Of a stretch of 64,000 bases of DNA, positions 18,062 through 25,458 are shown one piece after another; the stretch's first letter is position 1; each line of letters starts with the position of its first letter. The position numbers and the translations under genes were made by a program. The stretch is from an uncultured Porphyromonadaceae bacterium (GTDB taxonomy: Bacteria > Bacteroidota > Bacteroidia > Bacteroidales > Muribaculaceae). The DNA is taken from NCBI GenBank assembly GCA_947175265.1, contig CAMWMD010000007.1:27337-91336 (forward strand), written 5' to 3'. The notes beneath the pieces were generated by a model. That model was not told the DNA's origin and did no database searches. It saw only the letters and a program-made list of their open reading frames with translations.

Positions 18062-18309
18062 CTAAATTCTTTGGAAATAAAAAATCATTTTTTAATGTAT
18101 CTACCCTGCTTGTATAAAGCCCATTAATCCGAATATTTATCTTTCAATTATAATTTTCATCTTTATTTATCATTACAAAGCTCTCCCATCTTATATACAC
18201 CTTACTATATCTGTATTCATTTCATTTCTATTTTCAAACTTAATACATGGCAAAATATTGAAATTATCAAATTTTAGGATATATATGGAATACATATCTG
18301 ACGTAGAAG

Positions 18310-18480
18310 TATATTTGTAATCTTTCCCTATTCAATCAAAACGAGGCTGCGCTCCGGCGGCGGGAGTGCAGCCGGTCTAAAGCGGAATCGCGGAGCTTGT
18401 GCCGAGTGCGGATCGTGACGCGACATTACCGTATCTGCGCTGTATCCGCAATTCGGGGACGATACCTCCACTGCAAAATA
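18310..18480 (+). ncRNA. GC-rich island, candidate small RNA
   Basis: Inside about 650 nt of AT-rich intergenic DNA, a -7-like TATATTTG (18310-18317) is followed by an abrupt GC-rich block. The block opens with a strong hairpin at 18345-18373 (GGCTGC-GCTCC / GGGAG-T-GCAGCC). A 69-codon frame runs through it but shows no protein-like pattern. No clear terminator is visible. Speculative. Confidence 0.25.
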
Positions 18481-18684
18481 TTTTTCGGTGTAAAAGCCCT
18501 CATCAGTATTGTTAATGGCTTTCTGCTTAAATCTATATTATCGCTAATAGGCTGTTCATATGTACTTTGCGCAGTACTCGTCCACGTTGTTTTTTGGTTA
18601 AAATAACGTAAAATAGGCATTCGGGAGCGTAATGTAAAAAAAAGCAAAACTAATTTAAATATACTAATTGTTTAGGTCTTTCTC

Positions 18685-18715
18685 TTGCAAAACTCAATAA
18701 TCACCATTATATTTG
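18685..18715 (+). promoter_or_regulatory. Promoter of the TonB-like gene
   Basis: TTG (18685-18687), 20-nt spacer, TATATTTG (18708-18715). Transcription would start about 18719-18723, so the upstream ATG at 18720 would sit at the very 5' end. This favours the start at 18744. Confidence 0.8.
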
Positions 18716-18743
18716 CATCATGAATCAACTCCTAACAAGAATA

Positions 18744-19187
18744 ATGAAGACTCGTACATTCCTATTTCTTATCGGAGCAGTCTTATCTCTCCACCTCCCG
18801 CAGCATACGGTAGCGCAGACTTTCCGCGTGACTTCAGGCATTTCCGCCAACGGATGCCCGAGCTACATAGAGGTATACGAGTATGACTTCGTAGAGGAGA
18901 AGCCCTCTTTCCCGGGGGGAGGCCAGAAACTGGTCAACTTCATAAACGATACCCGCCGATACCCCGCCGAGGCTTACGCAAGAGGCATAGAGGGGCGGGT
19001 GATGTGTTCTTTCGTGGTGCATCCCGACGGTAGCGTATCCCACATCTCCGTAATCAGAGGAGTGGAGCCTACCCTCAACAAGGAGGCCGTAAGGATCATC
19101 AACAAGATGCCGGCATGGCATCCCGGGAAGATCAGCGGCCAGGCAGTCCCCGTCAGGGTGATTTGCGCCGTCCCCTTCAGGAAGTGA
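18744..19187 (+). CDS. Secreted TonB C-terminal-domain protein
   Basis: About 147 residues: a signal peptide or membrane anchor (MKTRTFLFLIGAVLSLHL) and a TonB C-terminal domain (about residues 60-147; FPGGGQKLVNFI, GIEGRVMCSFVVHPDGSVS, NKMPAWHPGK). It lacks the long Pro-rich spacer of energy-transducing TonB, so it may be a stand-alone periplasmic TonB_C protein rather than a full transducer. The start at 18744 (Met9 of the longer frame) is chosen because it begins the signal peptide and the promoter at 18685-18715 leaves no leader for the 18720 ATG. Confidence 0.85.
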   Translation: MKTRTFLFLIGAVLSLHLPQHTVAQTFRVTSGISANGCPSYIEVYEYDFVEEKPSFPGGGQKLVNFINDTRRYPAEAYARGIEGRVMCSFVVHPDGSVSHISVIRGVEPTLNKEAVRIINKMPAWHPGKISGQAVPVRVICAVPFRK

Positions 19188-19258
19188 TTCATACTCTCCC
19201 CTTACATACAGACAGAGTTATAAACAGTTAAATTGAATAGTTTTGATTTTTAGCAACC

Positions 19259-19290
19259 AAAAAGGATTGACCGTGAGGCCAATCCTTTTT
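19259..19290 (+). terminator. Intrinsic terminator of the TonB-like gene
   Basis: The 11-bp stem AAAAAGGATTG / CAATCCTTTTT with a 10-nt loop ends in T5 and can work in both directions, so it may also end the wHTH gene transcript from the other side. Confidence 0.85.
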
Positions 19291-19347
19291 ATTTCATGAA
19301 TCTGCCGCACGACTCCCTGCGGAGTCCCGGCACAGTCAAATGAATGT

Positions 19348-19554
19348 TCAGACGAGAGTCACTACATCATCCTCATCATTCTCTGTGATGACGATCTTGC
19401 CCTCACGGCCAAGCCAGCCGAGAGCCGCCATGGTCTCATCTTTTTTCAATTTTGTAGCTTTCTTGATCTGCTTCATGCCAAGCATGTGGGTGGACGATTT
19501 TTCAAGCGCCTTATAGACCTCTCCAGCCCATGTTCCTATTGATTCAATAGTCAT
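19348..19554 (-). CDS. Small winged-helix protein (DUF2582-like)
   Basis: 68 residues forming one winged helix-turn-helix (MKQIKKATKLKKDETMAALGWL then GREGKIVI, quoted in parts). It matches the short Bacteroidota wHTH family annotated DUF2582. Its acidic tail ENDEDDVVTLV is characteristic. It is probably a nucleic-acid-binding protein or adaptor with unknown target. It is monocistronic. The 5' flank (19555-19856) is AT-rich with no further gene. Confidence 0.8.
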   Translation of the reverse strand: MTIESIGTWAGEVYKALEKSSTHMLGMKQIKKATKLKKDETMAALGWLGREGKIVITENDEDDVVTLV

Positions 19555-19856
19555 CTTTGATAATTTTAAATTAAACTTAGATTTTTAGCTTCGTATAATA
19601 ATCACAATTCTCCCGGAAAAAGCGTAATCCGGCGGAAACCCCGAAACTATATTTTGCAAAAGTAGTAAAAATTTTTCAATTATCAGCATAATTTGCTGTA
19701 ATTTATAACTTTTACTCCCGTTTCCGTCTTTATTATCCATTTTCTGACAGAATTTTGACTCTCCGGGCCTGACTTTCTTTCCTTATTTTCAGGCCCGTCG
19801 CATCACTTATCCCTATATTTTTAACAAACTTAGCCCTCAATTTGTTATTATTTCAG
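19555..19856. other. Intergenic region without visible gene
   Basis: About 300 nt between the divergent wHTH and rsgA genes. It is AT-rich. It contains the reverse-strand motif TACTTTTG near 19658-19665, the likely -7 of the wHTH gene, and nothing else I can identify. Confidence 0.5.
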
Positions 19857-19864
19857 TAATTTTG
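19857..19864 (+). promoter_or_regulatory. -7 element of rsgA
   Basis: TAATTTTG lies 5 nt before the rsgA ATG, with no good TTG at -33. It implies a near-leaderless transcript or a chance match. Confidence 0.45.
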
Positions 19865-19868
19865 CATT

Positions 19869-20858
19869 ATGGCTAAGAAAAAGAAAGACGCTACCATCCT
19901 CGCCGCTCCGGCGGCCGAGGGAAGGGTAATAAGGAATACCGGCAGTTCTTACATCGTCCGGCTATTTTCCGGAGAGGAGATACCCTGCCGCATCAAGGGA
20001 AATTTCAGAATAAAGGGTATACGCACCACTAATCCTGTGGCTGTGGGCGACATCGTGGCAGTCACCAAGGCTGCCGATGACGCCGACTATATCACCGCTA
20101 TCGCCCCACGCTCCAACTATATCATCCGGCGTGCCTCCAACCTCTCGAAAGAGAGCCATATTCTCGCCTCAAACATCGACCAGGCTTTTCTCGTGGCAAC
20201 CCTCCGCGAACCTGCCACTCCCCTCACCTTTATCGACCGCTTCCTCGCAACGGCCGAGGCCTATTCCGTGCCTGCGGGGATTGTCCTGAACAAGGAGGAT
20301 ATGTGGGATGATGACGACCGTGAACTGGCCGACGCCCTCCATAACCTTTATACATCAATCGGGTATCCCCTCTTTTTCGCCTCCGCAAAATCGGGCGACG
20401 GGCTGGAAAGCCTCAGTGCCGAACTCTCCGGAAAAATCACCCTCCTCGCCGGTAACAGCGGTGTCGGGAAATCCTCTCTGATAAACGCTCTGGTGCCGGG
20501 AGCGGAACTGCGCACGGGAGAGATATCCGACATCCACCACACAGGCACACACACCACCACATTCTCCGAGATGATCGACATCCCCGGCGGGGGTGCGCTA
20601 ATCGACATCCCCGGAGTAAGGGGTTTCGGGACGATAGATTTCCGACCCGAGGAGGTGGGGCATTTCTTTCCCGACATCTTCCGGTTTGCCAAGGATTGCC
20701 GGTACAGCGACTGCAAGCATACCGGTGAACCGGGGTGCGCCGTGATTCCCGCCGTTGAAGACCACTACATCGCGGAAAGCCGCTATAATTCCTATCTCTC
20801 CATACTTGAGGAGGCTTCGGAAGAGGCGGGGGCCGACAAATACCGCAAGCCTTTCTGA
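19869..20858 (+). CDS. rsgA: Ribosome small subunit-dependent GTPase A
   Basis: RsgA (YjeQ), 329 residues, a circularly permuted GTPase that checks late 30S assembly. An OB-fold (about 20-85) is followed by a permuted G-domain: G4 NKED, G1 GNSGVGKSSL, G3 DIPGVRGFG. A C-terminal zinc finger follows (CRYSDCKHTGEPGC). Length and motif order are standard. The gene is convergent with cdaA, 12 nt apart, with no obvious terminator between them. Confidence 0.97.
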   Translation: MAKKKKDATILAAPAAEGRVIRNTGSSYIVRLFSGEEIPCRIKGNFRIKGIRTTNPVAVGDIVAVTKAADDADYITAIAPRSNYIIRRASNLSKESHILASNIDQAFLVATLREPATPLTFIDRFLATAEAYSVPAGIVLNKEDMWDDDDRELADALHNLYTSIGYPLFFASAKSGDGLESLSAELSGKITLLAGNSGVGKSSLINALVPGAELRTGEISDIHHTGTHTTTFSEMIDIPGGGALIDIPGVRGFGTIDFRPEEVGHFFPDIFRFAKDCRYSDCKHTGEPGCAVIPAVEDHYIAESRYNSYLSILEEASEEAGADKYRKPF

Positions 20859-20870
20859 GCCCCTCAGCAT

Positions 20871-21641
20871 TCAGGCCTCCACGAGCGACTCCGAAAGTAT
20901 ATTCTCCAGATCGGGCGCGCTGACGCGTGTGGTGATCACCCCATCCTTGGCGACGGATATCCCTCCCGTCTCCTCGCTGACTATTACGCAGACGGCATCC
21001 GTGGCCTGGCTCATGCCAAGCGCGGCCCTGTGACGGAGTCCGAGATTCTTCGGTATGTCCATATCATGGCTCACAGGGAGAATGCAGCCTACCGACTTTA
21101 TCCTGTGGTCCGCGATAATCATGGCCCCGTCATGAAGCGGGGAGTTCTTGAAGAATATATTCTCTATGAGGCGCACGTTGACGTTAGCGTCTATTATGTC
21201 GCCTGTCTTCTCATAATCCGTAAGGGGCATCTTGCGCTGGAAGACTATCAGGGCTCCCGTCTTGCTCTTGCTCATGCTCATGCAGGCGTAGACTACGGCC
21301 ATTACCCTCGAGTGCCCTCCCCCGTCGCTCTTCTCATGCCGGAAGAAACGCCTGAAATTGCGCAGCCTCCCCTGCGAGCCGAGGTCTATCAGGAATCGCT
21401 TTATCTGATCCTGGAATATTATCACAAGCACTATGAGGCCGATGCTCATGAACTTGTCGAGAATCGAGCCGGTGAGCCTCATGTCGAATATCTCCGAGGC
21501 CACGACCCACACTACAAAGAATACCAGCACGCCGTAGAACAGGCTGAGCGTGCCGCTGCTTTTCATCACGCGGTAGACGTAAAAGAGCAGGAGCGCAATG
21601 ATGAGGATATCGATGATATCCTTGATTCCGAAGTTTATCAT
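20871..21641 (-). CDS. cdaA: Diadenylate cyclase CdaA
   Basis: 256 residues. Three N-terminal hydrophobic segments (about 5-75) are followed by a DAC domain with DGAMII and RHRAALG, the DGA and RHR active-site motifs. It makes c-di-AMP from two ATP. The downstream GxSE-like region (VSEETGGIS) is conserved. Its ATG overlaps the folP stop by 4 nt, a common Bacteroidota gene order, so the two are translationally coupled. No YbbR/CdaR regulator is adjacent. Confidence 0.95.
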   Translation of the reverse strand: MINFGIKDIIDILIIALLLFYVYRVMKSSGTLSLFYGVLVFFVVWVVASEIFDMRLTGSILDKFMSIGLIVLVIIFQDQIKRFLIDLGSQGRLRNFRRFFRHEKSDGGGHSRVMAVVYACMSMSKSKTGALIVFQRKMPLTDYEKTGDIIDANVNVRLIENIFFKNSPLHDGAMIIADHRIKSVGCILPVSHDMDIPKNLGLRHRAALGMSQATDAVCVIVSEETGGISVAKDGVITTRVSAPDLENILSESLVEA

Positions 21642-22483
21642 GGTTCCCGGTGTAGTTTGGTTATCAGTTCCACTGTCTGGCGGGCCGCCTCCACGTCATG
21701 CACCCTAAGTATGTCCGCACCGCGGTCAAGGGCTATGGCATTTAGGGCTACGGTCCCTTCGTAACTCCCTTCGGGCGTCGTCCCGAGGGTCTTCCATATC
21801 ATGCTTTTCCTTGACAGACCCGCGAGCACGGGGAGCCCCATGCGGCAGAACTGCCCGAGTTCGTCAAGAATACGGAAATTCTGCTCCACTGTCTTGGCGA
21901 AGCCGAAGCCGGGGTCGATGATTATGTCGTTCACTCCCAGCCCGCGCAACTCGTACACTTTCCGCGCCAGGTCCGTGAGCACTTCCGCCGTGACGTCGGC
22001 ATAATCCGTCAGCGTCTGCATGGTGGCCGGAGTGCCCCTCGTGTGCATGAGCACGTAGCCCACCCCGAGGTCGGCCACTGTCTCCCACATATCGGCATCC
22101 AGCGTCCCCCCGCCGATATCGTTTATGATATCCACATCCCATTCCTCCACACACCTGCGTGCCACGGAAGCCCGGAATGTATCAACGCTTACGGGCACCT
22201 CCTCCCATTCCTTCCTGATTATCTCAAGGCCGCGGGCAAGCCGGGAATATTCCTCATCCTCCGGCACCTCCTGTGCGCCGGGACGCGACGAGTAGCCTCC
22301 CAGGTCAACCATGTCGGCTCCCTCATCCCTCAACTGCAGCACACGCCCAAGGATTTCGGAATCCCCGGGCGTGCGGCTGCCACTGTAAAAACTGTCGGGC
22401 GTCACATTGACTATTCCCATCACTTTCGGGATGCGGAAATCAATCAATCTGCCCCGTATGTTTATCGTCAGACTGTTGTCCAT
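21638..22483 (-). CDS. folP: Dihydropteroate synthase
   Basis: 281 residues, TIM-barrel enzyme joining pABA to dihydropterin pyrophosphate in folate synthesis and the target of sulfonamides. The family signatures are present: MGIVNVTPDSFYSGSR, DLGGYSSRPGA, DIIIDPGFGFAKT and GLSRKSMI. It forms an operon with cdaA. Confidence 0.97.
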   Translation of the reverse strand: MDNSLTINIRGRLIDFRIPKVMGIVNVTPDSFYSGSRTPGDSEILGRVLQLRDEGADMVDLGGYSSRPGAQEVPEDEEYSRLARGLEIIRKEWEEVPVSVDTFRASVARRCVEEWDVDIINDIGGGTLDADMWETVADLGVGYVLMHTRGTPATMQTLTDYADVTAEVLTDLARKVYELRGLGVNDIIIDPGFGFAKTVEQNFRILDELGQFCRMGLPVLAGLSRKSMIWKTLGTTPEGSYEGTVALNAIALDRGADILRVHDVEAARQTVELITKLHREP

Positions 22484-22513
22484 GCTGCATGATTTATGTC
22501 CTGCCGTGCCCCC

Positions 22514-24313
22514 TCATGAACGGTTGGCACGCTTGCGCTCATTCTCGTCAAGGATGATCTTGCGTATGCGGAGATGATTGGGAGTGACCTCCACATATTC
22601 ATCCTCCTTAATGTATTCCAGAGCCTCCTCCAGAGAGAACACTATCGGGGGCACGATGCGTGCCTTGTCATCCGCTCCTGAAGCGCGCATATTGGTAAGT
22701 TTCTTCGACTTCGTGACGTTCACCACTATGTCGTTGTCTTTCGCGTTCTCACCTACCACCTGTCCTGCATACACCTCCTCCTGAGGGAAGATGAAGAATT
22801 TGCCACGGTCCTGAAGTTTATCTATCGCGTAGGCGTAGGCCGTGCCTGCCTCCATGGCTATGAGCGAACCGTTCGTACGGCGCTCGATGTCACCCTTCCA
22901 AGGCTGGTACTCAAGGAAACGGTGAGCCATTATCGCCTCTCCTGCGGTGGCGGTCAGCACATTGTTGCGAAGCCCTATGATGCCGCGCGATGGAATCACG
23001 AATTCAATGTTGACGCGGTCGTTCTGGGTCTCCATGGAGACGATATCACCTTTACGGCGCGTCACCATATCCACCATCTTCGAACTGTACTCCTCCGGCA
23101 CATTGATGGTGAGTGCCTCCACCGGCTCGCATTTCCTACCGTCAATCTCCTTTATGATTACCTGGGGCTGACCCACCTGGAGCTCGTAACCCTCGCGGCG
23201 CATGGTCTCTATAAGTATCGACAGATGAAGCACACCACGTCCGTAGACGCTCCACTTGTCTTCGTTGTCACCTTTCACCACCCTCAGGGCAAGGTTGCGG
23301 TCGAGTTCACGCTCAAGACGCTCGGCGATGTGGCGTGAAGTGACGTATTTGCCATCCTTACCGAAGAAGGGGGAATCATTGATTGTGAAGGTCATCGACA
23401 TTGTAGGCTCGTCAATGGCTATGCGCGGGAGTGCCTCCGGATTGTTTATGTCGGCGATAGTGTCGCCGATCTCAAAGCCGTCGATGCCGACAAGGGCGCA
23501 AATATCGCCTGAACTTACCTCCTCAACCTTCTTGCGGCCCATCCCCTCAAAGGTATGCACCTCCTTGATGCGCTGCTTGACTACGCTGCCGTCTTTCTTT
23601 ATGAGGGCCACTTCCTGACCCTCGCGGAATGTGCCGCGGTGTACACGACCTACGGCGATACGGCCGACGTATGAACTGTAGTCAAGGCTGGTGACGAGCA
23701 TCTGCGCGTCGCCCTCTATGCGTTCGGGCGCGGGTATATGGTCGATGATTGCGTCAAGTACGGCTGTGATATCCTCCGTGGGCTTCTGCCAGTCGGTGCT
23801 CATCCAGTTGTTCTTCGCCGAGCCATAGATGGTGGGGAAGTCAAGCTGATCCTCGGTTGCATTGAGATTGAACATGAGGTCGAACACCATCTCGTTCACC
23901 TCATCGGGGCGGCAGTTTGGCTTATCCACCTTGTTTACCACCACCACAGGCTTGAGCCCCATCTGTATGGCTTTCTGGAGCACGAAACGTGTCTGGGGCA
24001 TGGGCCCCTCGAAGGCATCCACGAGAAGCAGACATCCGTCGGCCATATTCAGCACACGCTCCACCTCTCCGCCGAAGTCAGCGTGTCCCGGGGTGTCGAT
24101 GATATTGATCTTTGTGCCTTTATAATTGATTGATACGTTTTTCGACAGGATCGTGATGCCCCTCTCCCTTTCAAGGTCATTATTGTCAAGGATGAGTTCG
24201 CCGGTCGTCTGGTTGTCTCTGAAGAGATGCCCGGCAAGAAGCATTTTGTCCACCAGGGTTGTCTTTCCGTGGTCGACGTGCGCGATGATTGCGATGTTAC
24301 GGATGTCTTGCAT
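22514..24313 (-). CDS. typA: Translational GTPase TypA/BipA
   Basis: 599 residues from the Met at 24313 (MQDIRNIAIIAHVDHGKTT), the standard TypA start. The upstream frame extension to 24367 is not conserved-looking and overlaps the promoter. The G-domain has AHVDHGKTT, DTPGHADF and NKVD. EF-G-like domains and the BipA C-terminal domain follow. It acts in ribosome assembly and stress or cold adaptation. Confidence 0.97.
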   Translation of the reverse strand: MQDIRNIAIIAHVDHGKTTLVDKMLLAGHLFRDNQTTGELILDNNDLERERGITILSKNVSINYKGTKINIIDTPGHADFGGEVERVLNMADGCLLLVDAFEGPMPQTRFVLQKAIQMGLKPVVVVNKVDKPNCRPDEVNEMVFDLMFNLNATEDQLDFPTIYGSAKNNWMSTDWQKPTEDITAVLDAIIDHIPAPERIEGDAQMLVTSLDYSSYVGRIAVGRVHRGTFREGQEVALIKKDGSVVKQRIKEVHTFEGMGRKKVEEVSSGDICALVGIDGFEIGDTIADINNPEALPRIAIDEPTMSMTFTINDSPFFGKDGKYVTSRHIAERLERELDRNLALRVVKGDNEDKWSVYGRGVLHLSILIETMRREGYELQVGQPQVIIKEIDGRKCEPVEALTINVPEEYSSKMVDMVTRRKGDIVSMETQNDRVNIEFVIPSRGIIGLRNNVLTATAGEAIMAHRFLEYQPWKGDIERRTNGSLIAMEAGTAYAYAIDKLQDRGKFFIFPQEEVYAGQVVGENAKDNDIVVNVTKSKKLTNMRASGADDKARIVPPIVFSLEEALEYIKEDEYVEVTPNHLRIRKIILDENERKRANRS

Positions 24314-24336
24314 AAAAAGTCGTTGATATTCGACTG

Positions 24337-24344
24337 CAAAGTTA
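24337..24344 (-). promoter_or_regulatory. -7 element of typA
   Basis: TAACTTTG on the minus strand, 24 nt upstream of the typA start. The -33 region is A/T-rich without an exact TTG. Confidence 0.6.
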
Positions 24345-24370
24345 CAATTTTTTTTATAAATAAACACATT

Positions 24371-24401
24371 GAAAGCCTGCTAATCGCATTAACAGGCTTT
24401 C
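24371..24401. terminator. Hairpin upstream of typA
   Basis: Inverted repeat GAAAGCCTG / CAGGCTTTC (9 bp). The U-tract is poor in both directions. It may insulate typA from upstream read-through. Confidence 0.45.
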
Positions 24402-24429
24402 AGTCGGGTTCTTTTCCCTTATCTATGCA

Positions 24430-24555
24430 TCAAAAGATATACGCCTTTCCTGACGATGTCGCCACGGCCACAAGTTTCTTTCCCATCTTGTTCCCGTGTT
24501 CCAAATAATAGTTGAGGAACTTCGCAGGCAGATAGCCGAAATTGAACGTATCCGC
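24430..24555 (-). pseudogene. 3' remnant of a lost gene
   Basis: A 41-codon open stretch ends at a TGA and encodes ADTFNFGYLPAKFLNYYLEH followed by GNKMGKKLVAVATSSGKAYIF. Third positions are mostly G/C like neighbouring genes and the peptide looks like a real C-terminus, but there is no start. A stop codon (TGA) lies directly upstream, followed by the rpsO terminator. Probably the tail of a deleted gene; I do not recognise the family. Confidence 0.4.
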
Positions 24556-24578
24556 TCACTCCAACACGACAGACAGCA

Positions 24579-24624
24579 TAAAAAAAGAGGGAACCCTCAG
24601 CCGATTGTCTGAAGATTCCCTCTT
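24579..24624 (-). terminator. Intrinsic terminator of rpsO
   Basis: The 9-bp stem AAGAGGGAA / TTCCCTCTT is followed on the minus strand by T7, about 26 nt after the rpsO stop. Confidence 0.85.
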
Positions 24625-24649
24625 ATGCCTTCCGGCAAATCCGAAATTA

Positions 24650-24925
24650 TTACTTACGGATACCGAGCTCCTTCTTAGCGATGATGGCACGGTAACGGTT
24701 GATGTCCTTACGGATCAGATAGTCGAGAAGCGAACGACGCTGACCTACGAGAGCCTTCAGGGCACGCGCTGTAGCGTAATCCTTGTGGTTGTCCTTAAGG
24801 TGCTCGGTGAGGTGCTTGATACGGATTGAGAAAAGTGCGATCTGGCTTTCGGGGCTGCCTGTATCGTTCTTGCCCTGGCCGTACTTCTCGAAAATTTCCT
24901 GCTTTTCTTCTGTTGAAAGATGCAT
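24650..24925 (-). CDS. rpsO: 30S ribosomal protein S15
   Basis: S15, 91 residues, a primary 16S rRNA-binding protein of the platform. Signatures: GSPESQIALFSIRIKHLTEH, LVGQRRSLLDYL and YRAIIAKKELGIRK. It is monocistronic, with its own promoter (25032-25063) and terminator (24579-24624). The approximately 105-nt leader could host the S15 autoregulatory site known in other bacteria; this was not verified. Confidence 0.98.
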   Translation of the reverse strand: MHLSTEEKQEIFEKYGQGKNDTGSPESQIALFSIRIKHLTEHLKDNHKDYATARALKALVGQRRSLLDYLIRKDINRYRAIIAKKELGIRK

Positions 24926-25031
24926 GTCTGTTGAGAGTTTAATGTGTTATGAATAAATGTATATCACTTTTCTTTAAAAAGCTTCCGGCGCAGGGACTCT
25001 CCCCCCCGCCTGCCTTTAGCGAAAAGCGTTG

Positions 25032-25063
25032 CAAAGTTACCATTTTTTTTTGAATCTACCAAA
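25032..25063 (-). promoter_or_regulatory. Promoter of rpsO
   Basis: Minus strand TTTG (25063-25060), 20-nt spacer, TAACTTTG (25039-25032). Confidence 0.85.
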
Positions 25064-25091
25064 TCCCCTGTTTATCACATCGCATTTTAAT

Positions 25092-25383
25092 TTAGGCTCA
25101 CCTTCCAATTTCACTGAGCATGAACCTTCTGAGGCGCTGAGGCGTTATATAGTCAAAGCATCAGTTGGATTGACAAACGCTTAAGGGTCGGAACCTCCCG
25201 GCAGGTTCCCGATGCCGGAAACGGGAAAAGCCGATTATATATCTCCCTCGGCGCGAAGCCGAATTGAGGATAGGCGATCCGCTCCCCGTCAATGACACGG
25301 AACCATTGTTCTTCCCTTACTAACGATTATCAAAACAATAAAGACTCAGGATTTCAAACCGGTTTGAAATCCTGTTTTTTTCT
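25092..25383 (+). ncRNA. Candidate small RNA with orphan terminator
   Basis: No gene lies on the plus strand here, yet the region ends in a textbook plus-strand terminator (25347-25383). Upstream are GC-rich hairpins: GGAACCT/AGGTTCC near 25190-25210 and TCGGC-GCGAA-GCCGA near 25249-25262. No exact TAnnTTTG start was found; TAATTTAG near 25090 is a one-mismatch candidate. It does not show the RNase P or SRP signature motifs I looked for. Boundaries are approximate. Confidence 0.35.
25347..25383 (+). terminator. Strong plus-strand intrinsic terminator without upstream CDS
   Basis: A perfect 28-nt palindrome, CAGGATTTCAAACC and its complement, is followed by T7 on the plus strand. No plus-strand gene precedes it within several kilobases. 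Confidence 0.8.
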
Positions 25384-25401
25384 GCTCCCCTTCCTACAGA
25401 A

Positions 25402-25435
25402 AAAAGGAAAGCCCCGGGCTATCGCTCCGGGGCTT
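25402..25435 (-). terminator. Intrinsic terminator of the pullulanase gene
   Basis: The 9-bp GC-rich stem AAGCCCCGG / CCGGGGCTT is followed by TTCCTTTTTT on the minus strand, 24 nt after the stop. Confidence 0.85.
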
Positions 25436-25458
25436 ATCAGTCTATCTTCTGTCTTCTA

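Noticed and set aside
18397..18606. 69-codon plus-strand frame in the GC-rich island
   Set aside because: Hydrophobic end but no signal or domain pattern, and its first half is a GC-rich hairpin region more like RNA.
21030..21764. 244-codon plus-strand frame opposite cdaA/folP
   Set aside because: Antisense shadow of two genes with complete active-site motifs.
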